Source of the DNA: Tessaracoccus lapidicaptus
GTDB lineage: Bacteria > Actinomycetota > Actinomycetes > Propionibacteriales > Propionibacteriaceae
NCBI RefSeq assembly: GCF_001693815.1
Contig: NZ_MBQD01000023.1
Coordinates: 1 to 64,000 of the forward strand
DNA: 64,000 nucleotides
Direction of reading: 5' to 3'
Part shown: positions 8,771 through 17,668 of the stretch, in pieces
Position numbering within the stretch: the stretch's first letter is position 1
Layout: each line of letters starts with the position of its first letter
Notes under the pieces: model-generated
What the model was told of the DNA's origin: nothing
The model's database searches: none
Seen by the model: only the letters and a program-made list of their open reading frames with translations
Made by a program: the position numbers and the translations under genes

Positions 8771-9895
8771 TCAGTCTAGGGGGTGCAGGATCGCCACGCA
8801 CTCGACGTGGTGCGTCATCGGGAACAGGTCGAAACCGCGGATCGACGACGCACGGTAGCCGCGATCCCGGAACGTCGCCAGGTCCCGGGCGAGGGCCGCG
8901 GGATCACAGGCCACATACGCCACCGCACGCGGCCGACGGTCCGCCACGGCCCCCACGACCACGGACCCCGCCCCCTTGCGCGGCGGGTCGAGGACCACGA
9001 GGTCGGCCCGGGCCGGCAGCGAGCGGTGGATCCGCTCCACGGCGCCGGAGAGGAAGCGTGCCTCGGGAACGTTGGCGCGCGCGTGCTGCACCGACCGGGT
9101 CCCCCACTCCGCCCCCGTGACTCGACAGCCCGCATCGACGAGGGCACCGGCGAACAACCCGACCCCGCAGTAGAGATCGAGCGCGCTCTCCCCGCGCCGC
9201 GGCGCGAGTCCGTCGAGCACCGCGCCGGTCAGCACCTCGGCGGCGGCGGGATGCACCTGCCAGAATCCCCCGGCGTCCACGGCGTAGGTTCGTCCGCGCA
9301 CCTCCTGGTGAACCGGACGCCGCGCCTCCGCCGGCGTCGCGATCACGACGGTGACGTCGGCCACCGTGACCTCGAGGTCGGCGCCTGGGCGGGCCACGCG
9401 CGTGAGTTCGGCGACCTCCGGCCCCGGCGCGGCGATGAGGCATCCCACCTCCGGGAGCGCGACGACGTCGTGCGACCGGCGGGCCCGGAACCCCACGGTG
9501 CCGTCATCGTCCACCGCGTAGCGCACGCGGGTCCGCCACCCGAGCAGCCCGCCCGGAACGGGCTCCACCTGACCGTCCCACTCGATCCCGGCGAGGCGGC
9601 TGAGCTGCTCGGCCACGACGGCGGTCTTGAGGGCGAGCTGCGTGGACTGATCCGCGTGCTGCCAGTCGCACCCGCCGCAGCGGCCCGCGATGGGGCACGG
9701 CGGCGTCACCCGGCCCGGCGCGGCGTCCAGGACGTCGACGAGCCGGCCGCGGTCGAAGCGTGCCCCCGTCTCGGTGATCTCGACACGGACCCGCTCGCCG
9801 GGCAGGCCGCCGGTCACGAAGACGACCTTGCCCTCGCTGCGCCCGACGACGACACCGCCGTGCGCCACGCGCTCCAGCGCGACCTCGACCGTCAT
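8771..9895 (-). CDS. TrmA/RlmD-type RNA (uracil-5-)-methyltransferase
   Basis: A 374-residue SAM-dependent methyltransferase that methylates uracil C5 in tRNA or rRNA; which one is not decidable here. An N-terminal TRAM domain (about residues 1-55) precedes an iron-sulfur motif CPIAGRCGGCDWQH. The SAM-binding motif is LDLYCGVGLFAG. The catalytic region has VLDPPRKGAG and the cysteine in YVACDPAALARD. The start ATG overlaps the stop of the upstream permease (ATGA), so the two are coupled. The same permease-methyltransferase pair occurs in mycobacteria. Confidence 0.9.
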   Translation of the reverse strand: MTVEVALERVAHGGVVVGRSEGKVVFVTGGLPGERVRVEITETGARFDRGRLVDVLDAAPGRVTPPCPIAGRCGGCDWQHADQSTQLALKTAVVAEQLSRLAGIEWDGQVEPVPGGLLGWRTRVRYAVDDDGTVGFRARRSHDVVALPEVGCLIAAPGPEVAELTRVARPGADLEVTVADVTVVIATPAEARRPVHQEVRGRTYAVDAGGFWQVHPAAAEVLTGAVLDGLAPRRGESALDLYCGVGLFAGALVDAGCRVTGAEWGTRSVQHARANVPEARFLSGAVERIHRSLPARADLVVLDPPRKGAGSVVVGAVADRRPRAVAYVACDPAALARDLATFRDRGYRASSIRGFDLFPMTHHVECVAILHPLD

Positions 9896-11883
9896 CGGAG
9901 CCGCGGCTGGGAGGCCTTGTGCGCGGCCGCCTTCGCGCGCCCCGACGACTTCAGCTGGTACGGAACGCTCGTGACCATGACCCCGGGCATGAAGTGCAGG
10001 CGGGTCCGGATGAGCAGCGCCGTCTGGTTGTGCAGCAGCTGCTCCCACCAGTGACCGACGACGTACTCGGGGATGTAGACGATGACGACGTCGCGCGGGT
10101 TCTCGCTGCGCAGCTCGGCCACGTACTTGATGAACGGGCCCGTGATCTCGCGGTACGGCGAAGCGATCACCTTGAGGGGGATGCCGAAGTCCTCGTCCTC
10201 CCACTCGTCGAGGATGAGCTCCACCTCGTCGTCGTCGACGGCGACCGTCACGGCGGTCAGCGTCGTCGAGCGCGCCGCGCGGGCGAACGCGATGGCACGC
10301 GCCGTCGGCAGGTTGACGCGCTGAACGAGGACGACGCCCCGCACGCGGCTGGGCAGCGCCCGATCCGAGTCCGGCGTGAGGGCGAGCTCGCGCTCGACGG
10401 CCCGGTAGTGGTTCGAGATGGTGAGCATGAGCGCGAAGAGCACGCCCATGGCCACCACCGCGAGGTAGGCCCCGTGCGTGAACTTCGACACCAGCACGAC
10501 GATGAGCACGGCCCCGGTGGCCGTGGCTCCGATGGTGTTGATGATCCTCGACCGGACGATGCGGCCCCGCACCTTCGGCTCGCGCTCCGTGCGCAGTTCG
10601 CGCGTCCAGTGCCGGATCATGCCGAGCTGTCCCACCGTGAACGACAGGAACACGCCCACCACGTAGAGCTGGATCAGCGCCGTGACGGAGGCGTCGAACA
10701 CCAGGACGAGCACGATGGCCGCCGCCGACAGCATGAGGATGCCGTTCGAGAAGGCCAGACGGTCCCCGCGCGAGTGCAGCTGGCGCGGCAGGAACCCGTC
10801 CTTGGCCAGGATGGACGCGAGCGAGGGGAACCCGTTGAAGGCGGTGTTGGCGGCGAGGAACAGGATGAGCATCGTCGCGGTGATGACGATGTAGAAGCCC
10901 GGCTCGAACCAGTCCATGAACACCACGCGGGCCAGCTGGCCCGTCACCGTGTGGGCCGCGCTGTGGATCGTCTCCCCCGCGGCGTTGACGTAGTGGGTGC
11001 CGGTGAGCTCGTCGATGAGGTGCACGTTCGTGAGGTTGGCCAGCGCGACGATGCCCAACAGCATCGTGATCGCCAGCCCGCCCAGCATCGCGAGGACGGT
11101 GGCGGCGTTGCGGCTCTTCGGCTTCCGGAACGCGGGCACGCCGTTGCTGATGGCCTCGACGCCGGTGAGGGCCGCGGCGCCGGAGGAGAAGGAGCGCGCC
11201 AGGATCGCCACCATGGCCCAGCCGACGAACTCGCCGGTCCCCTCAGGCGGGACGACGATGAGGTCGGCGGTCTCGCTCTTCAGGGGCTGGCCGAGGATCA
11301 GGATGCGCACCAGGCCGATGGCGATCATCGACAGCATCGAGGCCATGAAGACATAGGTGGGGATCGCGAACGCCGACCCGGACTCCCGCACACCGCGCAG
11401 GTTCATCAAGGTCAGGAACACGATGACACCGACCGCGGTCCACGCTTCGTAGCCCTGCAGGAACGGCAGCATGGCCTTGGCGTTGATGACCCCCGCGGAC
11501 ACCGACACCGCGACCGTGAGGACGTAGTCCACGAGTAGCGACGACGCGACGGTGAGACCGGCATAGCGGCCCAGGTTGGCGGTGGCCACCTCGTAGTCAC
11601 CACCGCCGTTGGGGTACGCGTGCACGGTCTGGCGGTAGGACATGACGACCACCGCGACGACAACCGCCACCGCGACAGCGATCTCCCACGAGTAGAGGAA
11701 TCCGGCCATCCCGGCCAGCGACAGCGTGATGAGGATCTCGTCGGGGGCGTAGGCCACCGAACTCAGGGCGTCGGAGGCGAACACCGGCAGCGCCAGCCGC
11801 TTCGGGAGCAGCGTCTCCCCGAGTTGGGCGTTGGCGAGCCGCCGCCCGACGACCATGCGCTTGAGCGCCGACAAGACATTCAC
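9892..11883 (-). CDS. KimA/YdaO-like APC-superfamily permease, probably potassium importer
   Basis: A 663-residue protein with about twelve membrane segments in the first 470 residues and a soluble C-terminal domain of about 190 residues. The N-terminal sequence (LKRMVVGRRL, FASDALSSVAYAPDEIL, SYRQTVHAYPNGGGDYEV, LLVDYVLTVAVSVSAG) resembles Bacillus KimA, a proton-coupled potassium importer controlled by c-di-AMP. Two RCK genes diverge from the same promoter region, supporting potassium transport; an amino-acid substrate remains possible. GTG 11883 is chosen because TACCGT lies six bases upstream. A reading from further upstream would run through the promoter. Confidence 0.85.
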   Translation of the reverse strand: MNVLSALKRMVVGRRLANAQLGETLLPKRLALPVFASDALSSVAYAPDEILITLSLAGMAGFLYSWEIAVAVAVVVAVVVMSYRQTVHAYPNGGGDYEVATANLGRYAGLTVASSLLVDYVLTVAVSVSAGVINAKAMLPFLQGYEAWTAVGVIVFLTLMNLRGVRESGSAFAIPTYVFMASMLSMIAIGLVRILILGQPLKSETADLIVVPPEGTGEFVGWAMVAILARSFSSGAAALTGVEAISNGVPAFRKPKSRNAATVLAMLGGLAITMLLGIVALANLTNVHLIDELTGTHYVNAAGETIHSAAHTVTGQLARVVFMDWFEPGFYIVITATMLILFLAANTAFNGFPSLASILAKDGFLPRQLHSRGDRLAFSNGILMLSAAAIVLVLVFDASVTALIQLYVVGVFLSFTVGQLGMIRHWTRELRTEREPKVRGRIVRSRIINTIGATATGAVLIVVLVSKFTHGAYLAVVAMGVLFALMLTISNHYRAVERELALTPDSDRALPSRVRGVVLVQRVNLPTARAIAFARAARSTTLTAVTVAVDDDEVELILDEWEDEDFGIPLKVIASPYREITGPFIKYVAELRSENPRDVVIVYIPEYVVGHWWEQLLHNQTALLIRTRLHFMPGVMVTSVPYQLKSSGRAKAAAHKASQPRLR

Positions 11884-11889
11884 GCGGCT

Positions 11890-11895
11890 ACGGTA
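11890..11895 (-). promoter_or_regulatory. leaderless -10 element of the permease operon
   Basis: TACCGT on the minus strand is followed by six bases and GTG at 11883. The divergent trkA gene has TAAGTT at 11945-11950 and a short leader. Confidence 0.6.
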
Positions 11896-11981
11896 GACCT
11901 GTTGACGGGCAAAGTCATCGTCGGCCCCGGCTGGGTCCGGGGTGTAAGTTCTGGTGCCACAGTCGCCCGAAGGAGGCACAC

Positions 11982-12644
11982 GTGCACATCGTGATCATGG
12001 GCTGCGGCCGTGTCGGCTCGATGCTCGCGACCGGGCTCGAGAGGCGCGGCCACAGCGTCGCCGTCATCGACGTCAACGTCGACGCCTTCCGCAGGCTGGG
12101 TCAGGATTACAAGGGGCTGACGGTCAAGGGCGTCGGCTTCGACCGCGAGGTCCTCGAGGCGGCGGGGATCCGCCGCGCCGACGCCTTCGCGGCCGTGTCG
12201 TCGGGTGACAATTCCAACATCCTCGCCGCCCGCGTGGTGCGGGAGAACTACCACGTCGACAACGTCGTGGCCCGCATCTACGACCAGGGGCGCGCGGCCG
12301 TCTACGAACGGTTGGGCATCCCGACGGTGGCCACGGTGAAGTGGACCGTGAGCCAGGTCCTGCGGCGCCTGCTGCCCGAGGGCAGCGAGCCGGTCTGGCG
12401 GGACCCGACGGGGACCGCCCGCCTGCTGCAGATCCACGTGCACCCCGGGTGGGTCGGCCGACGGATCAGCGAGCTGCAGGCCGCGGCCGGCACCCCGATC
12501 CCGTTCGTGCAGCGGGTGGGCCGAGGCATCGTCCCCGACCGCGACACCATCTTCCAGGACGGCGATCTCATCTACGTCGCGTGTCACACGGACCGCACCG
12601 ACGAACTCGAGACCCTGTTCGCCACCCCGCCCGCCAAGCACTAG
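11982..12644 (+). CDS. trkA: TrkA/RCK potassium uptake regulatory protein (first copy)
   Basis: A 220-residue cytosolic gating subunit. An N-terminal Rossmann TrkA-N domain starts HIVIMGCGRVGSMLA (GxGxxG, nucleotide binding), with the acidic VIDVN at the end of the second strand. A TrkA-C domain occupies about 135-215. It starts at GTG 11982 behind GAAGGAGG and is transcribed from a TAAGTT -10 box at 11945-11950. It is followed eight bases later by a second RCK gene. This matches the ceoB-ceoC order of mycobacteria beside the same permease. Confidence 0.93.
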   Translation: MHIVIMGCGRVGSMLATGLERRGHSVAVIDVNVDAFRRLGQDYKGLTVKGVGFDREVLEAAGIRRADAFAAVSSGDNSNILAARVVRENYHVDNVVARIYDQGRAAVYERLGIPTVATVKWTVSQVLRRLLPEGSEPVWRDPTGTARLLQIHVHPGWVGRRISELQAAAGTPIPFVQRVGRGIVPDRDTIFQDGDLIYVACHTDRTDELETLFATPPAKH

Positions 12645-12652
12645 GAGGAGCC

Positions 12653-13324
12653 ATGCGCGTCGCCATCGCCGGAGCAGGCAACGTGGGCCGTTCCATCGCC
12701 CGCGAACTCATCGCCAACGGCCACCAGGTGCTGCTCATCGAGCGCGACCCCGCCGCCATCAAGCCCGACTCCGTCCCCGGGGCGGACTGGTTCCAGGCCG
12801 ACGCCTGCGAGCTCCAGTCGCTGGAGGAGGCGGAGCTGGAGAACTGCGACGTCGCCATCGCGGCCACCGGCGACGACAAGGTGAACCTGGTGCACTCACT
12901 GCTGGCCAAGACGGAGTTCGGAGTCCCGCGCACCGTCGGCCGGGTGAATCATCCGGGCAACGAGTGGCTGTTCGACGCGCAGTGGGGCGTCGACGTGTCC
13001 GTCTCGACGCCGCGCCTCATGTCGGCGCTCGTCGAGGAGGCGGTTTCGACGGGCGACCTCGTGCGGCTGCTGACGTTCAACCGGTCCACGACGCACCTGT
13101 CCGAGGTGACGCTGCCTCAGGCATCACACCTCGCCGGGCGGCGGCTGCGCGACGTGGAACTGCCCGGCGACACGGTACTGGTCGCGATCATCCGCGACGG
13201 CGCACCCATCACCCCGGAGCGTGACCGGGCTTTCGAGGGCGGTGACGAACTCCTCTTCCTCGTGACGCAGGAGTCCGAGGCTGACCTGGCCGCGGTGTTC
13301 GCGGCCGACCACTACGACGACTGA
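12653..13324 (+). CDS. trkA: TrkA/RCK potassium uptake regulatory protein (second copy)
   Basis: A 223-residue paralogue of the preceding gene. The Rossmann domain begins MRVAIAGAGNVGRSIA, with LLIERD as the nucleotide-binding acid. The TrkA-C domain covers the last 80 residues. The start ATG has TAGGAGGAG directly upstream. The two RCK proteins probably form a hetero-oligomeric ring that gates a membrane subunit. The only transporter in view is the divergent KimA-like permease; no TrkH or KtrB is present. The 3' end overlaps the convergent OB-fold gene by 13 bases. Confidence 0.93.
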   Translation: MRVAIAGAGNVGRSIARELIANGHQVLLIERDPAAIKPDSVPGADWFQADACELQSLEEAELENCDVAIAATGDDKVNLVHSLLAKTEFGVPRTVGRVNHPGNEWLFDAQWGVDVSVSTPRLMSALVEEAVSTGDLVRLLTFNRSTTHLSEVTLPQASHLAGRRLRDVELPGDTVLVAIIRDGAPITPERDRAFEGGDELLFLVTQESEADLAAVFAADHYDD

Positions 13325-13677
13325 GGGACGATCCGGAAGTCCGGGTTGTAGATGACGCACTGACCGCGGTCGTCGGCCAGCCGGCCCTCGACGAGGATGG
13401 TGCGCCCCGGCAGCAGGCACTCGAGATGGTCGCGACCCATCCAGACCAGCCGCACGGTGCCGCTGCCGTCGCTGACCTCGGCCTCCAGCCAGCCGTGGGC
13501 GGCGTCCGAGGTGACTGAGGTGATGGTGCCGCGCAGCGTCACTCTGGAGCGGACCGGGCACGCTGCCAGCGGCTGCGCCCCCGCGACCGCCGCCTGCTCG
13601 CGCAGTTCAGTGGCCTCCAGTTCCTCGTGGGAGAGAAAGTAGCGCCGCAACCGCTCACCCCACGGCCGCTTGCCCAC
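13312..13677 (-). CDS. OB-fold nucleic-acid-binding protein
   Basis: A 121-residue protein with one OB fold spanning about residues 42-118 (RVTLRGTITSVTSD, GSGTVRLVWMGRDH, GRTILVEGRLADDRG). An N-terminal basic helical stretch (KRPWGERLRRYFLS) precedes it. It resembles the small RecG-wedge-like OB proteins found beside DUF3710 in actinobacteria; the nucleic-acid ligand is unknown. GTG 13677 is three bases past the stop of the DUF3710 gene, so it is the last gene of the DUF3093-dut-DUF3710 operon. The stop lies inside the convergent trkA gene. Confidence 0.85.
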   Translation of the reverse strand: MGKRPWGERLRRYFLSHEELEATELREQAAVAGAQPLAACPVRSRVTLRGTITSVTSDAAHGWLEAEVSDGSGTVRLVWMGRDHLECLLPGRTILVEGRLADDRGQCVIYNPDFRIVPQSS

Positions 13678-13680
13678 GGC

Positions 13681-14379
13681 TCAGCCCTCTGCCTCAGGTA
13701 CCCGCATGGGCAGTAGGCTGCCCGGAGCGGCGGGCGACGTGCCGCGTCGCACGACGATGTTGCTGAAGAACTCGAACAGCGCCAGCTGCGCCTCGTCGTT
13801 GTCCACCTCGAAGGTCGCCTTGCCGAGGAGCACGCCGCGCAGCACCCATCCGGGGCCCTGAACCAACCAGGTTCGCGACAGGTGCATCGCCGGCTTGCCG
13901 TCGGGTCCCGTCACGGGCAGGGCCCGCCGCAGCTCTGTGCCGAAGGGTCCCTCCACGGCCTGGCAGCGCCCGCCCTGCCGCGTCGTGGTGGCCATGATCT
14001 CGTCCCGGATCTCACCGGTCATCGACGACTTCGATGGCCCCGCGAACACCGCGACCTCGAGCGCGGACTGTCCGTCTCCGACGAGGATCGACTGGACGGC
14101 GTTGGTCTCCCGGTTCACCTGGAGCTGCATCGTCATCCCCTGGAACGGGGTGATGATGATCGTGCCGAGGTCGACGCGGCGGACCTCGTCGGCGTCCGCG
14201 TCGAGGTCGACCTCGGAGATGTCGAACGGGCCCTCGTCCCGCGCGAATGCCGCGTCCCAGCGGGCGGTGTCGTCCGCCGGAACCTCGTCGGTCTCCTGAT
14301 CCTCATCGGCGGTGAGGTCAGGGGTCTCGTCGATGTCGGTGTCGTCGATGTCCTGGGGCCGTCTGCGTCCGAAGATCAC
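13681..14379 (-). CDS. DUF3710 family protein
   Basis: A 232-residue protein with an acidic, probably disordered N-terminus ([20 protein letters not shown]) and a conserved DUF3710 core from about residue 65 ([16 protein letters not shown]) to 215. The function is unknown; the family is actinobacterial and almost always follows dut, as here. The GTG start overlaps the dut stop (GTGA, 14376-14379). No membrane segment or signal peptide is present. Confidence 0.9.
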   Translation of the reverse strand: MIFGRRRPQDIDDTDIDETPDLTADEDQETDEVPADDTARWDAAFARDEGPFDISEVDLDADADEVRRVDLGTIIITPFQGMTMQLQVNRETNAVQSILVGDGQSALEVAVFAGPSKSSMTGEIRDEIMATTTRQGGRCQAVEGPFGTELRRALPVTGPDGKPAMHLSRTWLVQGPGWVLRGVLLGKATFEVDNDEAQLALFEFFSNIVVRRGTSPAAPGSLLPMRVPEAEG

Positions 14380-14837
14380 TGCGCGAGTCCTTCACTGGTG
14401 GTCGGGGCGGCGAAACCGCCGGTGGAACCATAACCCCCGGCGCCGCGCACCGTGCCGTCGAGGGCCTCGACGGACACGAATCGGGCGGTGACGACGGGCA
14501 TGATGAGAAGCTGAGCGATGCGGTCGCCGGCGCTGAGCCGGATCTCCCGCTCCGGGTCGAGGTTGATCAGGCACACCTGGATCTCGCCGCGGTAGCCGGA
14601 ATCGATGACGCCGGGGGCATTGACGATGCTGAGCCCGAACCGGGCCGCCAGACCGGAGCGGGGCGTCACGAGCCCGACATGGCCCGCCGGGATCGCCACG
14701 GCGACGCCGGTGCCGACCAGCGCGCGTTCACCCGGCGACAGCGCGATGTCGTGGGCGGCCCGGAGGTCGGCGCCGGCGTCGCCATCGTGCGCGTAGGTGG
14801 GGAGGGCGCCGTCGTCGGCAATCGTGGGGATGATCAT
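14376..14837 (-). CDS. dut: deoxyuridine 5'-triphosphate nucleotidohydrolase
   Basis: dUTPase hydrolyses dUTP to dUMP and pyrophosphate, keeping uracil out of DNA and feeding dTMP synthesis. The 153-residue trimeric-type enzyme shows the five motifs: DGDAGADL (1), PRSGLAAR (2), [11 protein letters not shown] (3), [10 protein letters not shown] (4) and the C-terminal GGYGSTGGF (5). The ATG overlaps the DUF3093 stop, and the stop overlaps the DUF3710 start, so all three are translationally coupled. Confidence 0.97.
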   Translation of the reverse strand: MIIPTIADDGALPTYAHDGDAGADLRAAHDIALSPGERALVGTGVAVAIPAGHVGLVTPRSGLAARFGLSIVNAPGVIDSGYRGEIQVCLINLDPEREIRLSAGDRIAQLLIMPVVTARFVSVEALDGTVRGAGGYGSTGGFAAPTTSEGLAQ

Positions 14838-15283
14838 CCGGCGTTCCTCGGGGCGTTGACCGCGGCGGCGAAGTCCTCCGGACGCCGCGTGCTGACCAGC
14901 CATGCGGGGTGTGGGTCGGCGGGGTCCGACAGCCGGATGCGGACGAGGCCGGGGACGTAGGGGCGGGTGAGGAGGAAGTCGCGGTGGTTGGCGTCCCTCC
15001 CGAGCGCGGCACGTGCCGTCTCGCCCGCGAGCGGGTCCGCACCGGCCACCCAGTCGAGGGAGACCCGGTTGCGTCCGGCGACCACGGCCCCGTCGACGAC
15101 CCCGACGGTCGTCGCGCTGTAGGCGACCAGCGCCAAGCCGACACCGACTGCGGCGAGCACCGTGAACACCGTCGCGATCAGCGGGTCCACATACGCGTAG
15201 ACGGCGACCGCGAGACTGAGGACGAACAGGGCTGCGATGAGCACCCACCACCACGGCACGTGCAGTCGTTCGCGATAGATCAC
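14834..15283 (-). CDS. DUF3093 membrane protein
   Basis: A 149-residue protein with two transmembrane helices near the N-terminus ([20 protein letters not shown] and [20 protein letters not shown]) followed by a soluble domain of about 85 residues. The family is DUF3093, actinobacterial, of unknown function, and conserved beside dut. It is the first gene of the four-gene operon. GTG 15283 is set by a TAGGGT leaderless promoter six bases upstream. It diverges from the DUF4235 gene. Confidence 0.87.
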   Translation of the reverse strand: MIYRERLHVPWWWVLIAALFVLSLAVAVYAYVDPLIATVFTVLAAVGVGLALVAYSATTVGVVDGAVVAGRNRVSLDWVAGADPLAGETARAALGRDANHRDFLLTRPYVPGLVRIRLSDPADPHPAWLVSTRRPEDFAAAVNAPRNAG

Positions 15284-15289
15284 CTGTCA

Positions 15290-15295
15290 ACCCTA
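15290..15295 (-). promoter_or_regulatory. leaderless -10 element of the DUF3093-dut operon
   Basis: TAGGGT on the minus strand, six bases before GTG 15283. The divergent DUF4235 promoter (TATGGT, 15308-15313) begins only 13 bases away. Confidence 0.6.
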
Positions 15296-15343
15296 CCCGG
15301 TTCACCCTATGGTGGTTCCGACGGCCGACCCGAAAGGACCCTC

Positions 15344-15637
15344 ATGGCTCTCACCGAAAAGGTGATGTGGAAGATCTACGCCGGCGTGCTCGGTGCGCTC
15401 ACGACCCTGATCGCCCGGAAGCTGGTGACCAAGACGTGGGAGGCCGCCACCGGCGACCCGGCACCGGACATCAACGACCCGGAGACCCCCGTCGCCAGCG
15501 CCATCATCTGGGCCGCGGCGAGCGGCCTGGGCGTGGGGATCTCGCAGCTCGTGATGAATCGCTACGTGCAGCGTCGGTGGATGGCGAACTTCGCCCACGT
15601 CGGGCCGAGCCGGCTCCGCACCAAGTTGGACTTCTGA
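15344..15637 (+). CDS. DUF4235 membrane protein
   Basis: A 97-residue protein of the DUF4235 family. Two hydrophobic helices (IYAGVLGALTTLIARKLV and ASAIIWAAASGLGVGISQLV) flank a short acidic loop with PDINDPETPV. The function is unknown. A TATGGT -10 box at 15308-15313 gives a leader of about 24 bases with GAAAGGA before the ATG. Its 3' end is eight bases from the convergent DUF4193 gene. Confidence 0.87.
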   Translation: MALTEKVMWKIYAGVLGALTTLIARKLVTKTWEAATGDPAPDINDPETPVASAIIWAAASGLGVGISQLVMNRYVQRRWMANFAHVGPSRLRTKLDF

Positions 15638-15645
15638 GCCGCGTC

Positions 15646-15942
15646 TCAGACGCAGTCGACGCAGTACTTCAGCCCCGAGCGCTCCTCGGCGAGCTGTGAA
15701 CGCGACTTGACCAGGAAGCACGACGCGCACGTGAACTCGTCGGCCTGCTTGGGCAGGACCCGGACGGTGAGTTCCTCGTGCGACAGGTCGGCGCCGGGCA
15801 GCTCGAACGATTCGGCGGCCTCGACCTCGTCCTCGTCGACCTTCCCGGAGTTCTTGTCGAGTCGGCGGGTCTTCAGCTCCTCGAGGGAGTCCTCCGACAT
15901 GTCCTCATCGGTCTTGCGGGGTGCATCGTAGTCGGTGGCCAT
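15646..15942 (-). CDS. DUF4193 family protein with CxxC pair
   Basis: A 98-residue protein with a charged, acidic N-terminal half and a C-terminal zinc-ribbon-like region containing CASC and CVDC at the extreme C-terminus. The family is DUF4193, actinobacterial and of unknown function, conserved near dut. The cysteine pairs probably bind zinc. The ATG has only a weak TGAGG upstream. It is divergent from sepH. Confidence 0.88.
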   Translation of the reverse strand: MATDYDAPRKTDEDMSEDSLEELKTRRLDKNSGKVDEDEVEAAESFELPGADLSHEELTVRVLPKQADEFTCASCFLVKSRSQLAEERSGLKYCVDCV

Positions 15943-16107
15943 CCTCAGTCAACCGTCCCTTTCTGTGCCGCCTGGTGCCGCGAACGCGCCTATGTGTATC
16001 ACATCGCGGGGCTGGATGGGAGATGGACCCGCGCTCGTCCCAGGCGGGCGGCGGGCTCTCGCTGGTAAGTTGGACAGGAAAACACCGACGTGAACGAGGA
16101 ATCGACA

Positions 16108-17007
16108 GTGAATGCTCTGACCCCCCGCGAGATCCAGCAGCGGATCCGCTCGGGCGCCTCCGTGGCCGAGGTCGTCGAGGAGACGGGTATGGAGCTGGAC
16201 CGGGTGGAGGCGTTCGCCGGGCCGGTCCTCGCCGAGCGGAGCCATATCGCACAGGCCGCGCAGACCGCGACCATCCGTCGCCGGGGCGAGTCCGGTACCC
16301 ACCGTCGGCTCGGCGATCTCATCGCGGCACGGCTGCGGGCCCGCGGCGTCGACCCCGACACCATCGCGTGGGACGCCTGGCGGCAGCCGGATCTGAAGTG
16401 GCGGGTCGTCGGGAGGTTGGGCGCGGACGCCGAGGCCCGCGAGGCCGAGTTCGTGTTCGATCCCAAGGCGCGGTTCTCCGTGGCCCACAACTCCGATGCC
16501 AGGTGGATGATCGGTGAGGAGTCGCCGGCCGACGCCCCCTCCGAGGAGGAGAACACCGTCGACTTCACCGACGAGATGGCCCTGGTGCGGGCCGTGACGC
16601 AGCCTGGGCCGGCGGTGCCGGGCGACGACGTGCCGGCCTCGGCCCTCATGCACGACGGCAACGAGGACACCTCCCAGCTCGACCGGCTCTACGACATGCT
16701 CAGCGGCATCAGCGAGGACTCGGTGCGCATCTACACCGGCATCCTCGACCCCTCGCCGACCGGCCCGGAGGCCGCGGATGAGGAGCTCGACGCCACCCTC
16801 CCCCGCGAAGAGGGCGAGGAGCCCGAGGTCGCGGCAGAGCTCTCCACGGACGCAGAGCCCGCAGGCGCGCCCCAGGAGGCGCCGGACGAGCCGGCGCAGG
16901 AGCCCCTCGTCGACGGCGCGGAGGCCCCGAAGAAGCCGCGCCCCCGCCGCCGGCGCGCCAAGGTCCCCACGTGGGACGAGATCATGTTCGGTGGGCCCAC
17001 CACCTGA
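16108..17007 (+). CDS. sepH: SepH-like cell division protein, short N-terminus
   Basis: SepH (DUF3071) stimulates FtsZ assembly in actinobacteria. The conserved helix-turn-helix part is present (LTPREIQQRIRSGASVAEVV, followed by FAGPVLAERSHIAQ), then the second conserved block (DTIAWDAWRQPDLKWRVVG). A long acidic linker and a basic C-terminal tail (PKKPRPRRRRAKVPTW) follow. The start is GTG 16108 behind GAGGA; GTG 16090 is an alternative. In-frame stop TAA at 16066 rules out a longer protein, so the roughly 60-residue N-terminal segment found before the HTH in Streptomyces SepH is absent. A TAAGTT -10 box lies at 16066-16071. Confidence 0.85.
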   Translation: MNALTPREIQQRIRSGASVAEVVEETGMELDRVEAFAGPVLAERSHIAQAAQTATIRRRGESGTHRRLGDLIAARLRARGVDPDTIAWDAWRQPDLKWRVVGRLGADAEAREAEFVFDPKARFSVAHNSDARWMIGEESPADAPSEEENTVDFTDEMALVRAVTQPGPAVPGDDVPASALMHDGNEDTSQLDRLYDMLSGISEDSVRIYTGILDPSPTGPEAADEELDATLPREEGEEPEVAAELSTDAEPAGAPQEAPDEPAQEPLVDGAEAPKKPRPRRRRAKVPTWDEIMFGGPTT

Positions 17008-17017
17008 GCGCAGACGC

Positions 17018-17668
17018 TCAGAAGTCGTCGGGGTCGAACGGCAACGGGTCGGGCGACAGCGTCGCCTTGGCGCGCGTCGCGGTCATCCGGCGCCGATGAT
17101 GGGCCCGGCACAGCACCTCGTAACGCACCTCGCCCCCGTCGGTGGTGTCCCCCACGACGACCTGCGACCCCTCGGTCACCATCAGACCGTCGACGGTGCG
17201 GGCGTTGTGCGTCCCTCGGGATCCGCACCAGCACAGCGGTCCGATCGGCAGAGTCTCCACACGGTCCGCGAGCTCGATGAGCCGCTGGGAGCCTGGGAAC
17301 AGCCGGGTCCTGAAGTCCGACAGGATGCCGAACGCGTAGACGTCCAGCTGGAGTTCGTCGACGATGCGCGCCAGCTGGTCGATGTGGTCGGGCGTGTAGA
17401 ACTGGGCCTCGTCGCACACGATGTAGTCCACGCGGTGGCCGCCGGTCAGCTCCGCGATGACGTAGCGCCAGAAGTCGAACGCCTCGTCGACCTCGATGGC
17501 GGCCGCCGTCAGCCCCAGCCGCGAGGCGATGACGCCCTCGCCGGCGCGGTCCTGTGAGGTGAACACCCGGCCGCGCCGCCCGTGGGTCGACTGCGTGTAG
17601 TCCAGCTGGAGCGCCAGAGTCGACTTGCCACAGTCCATGGGTCCGGTGTGGAATACGAGCTCAGCCAC
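17018..17668 (-). CDS. tdk: thymidine kinase
   Basis: Type II thymidine kinase phosphorylates thymidine to dTMP in the salvage pathway. The 216 residues have a P-loop near the N-terminus (GPMDCGKST), the DEAQF motif with the catalytic glutamate (VCDEAQFY), and a zinc-binding lasso region with CWCG and a distal CRAHH. The start is GTG 17668, preceded by GAAAGG; it overlaps the upstream glycosyltransferase stop by eight bases, so they are coupled. A longer reading would begin inside the glycosyltransferase. Confidence 0.95.
   Translation of the reverse strand: MAELVFHTGPMDCGKSTLALQLDYTQSTHGRRGRVFTSQDRAGEGVIASRLGLTAAAIEVDEAFDFWRYVIAELTGGHRVDYIVCDEAQFYTPDHIDQLARIVDELQLDVYAFGILSDFRTRLFPGSQRLIELADRVETLPIGPLCWCGSRGTHNARTVDGLMVTEGSQVVVGDTTDGGEVRYEVLCRAHHRRRMTATRAKATLSPDPLPFDPDDF

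Noticed and set aside
15992-16006. TGTGTATCACA near the DUF4193 promoter as a CRP/GlxR site
   Set aside because: The half sites are only three bases apart, whereas the consensus needs TGTGA-N6-TCACA.
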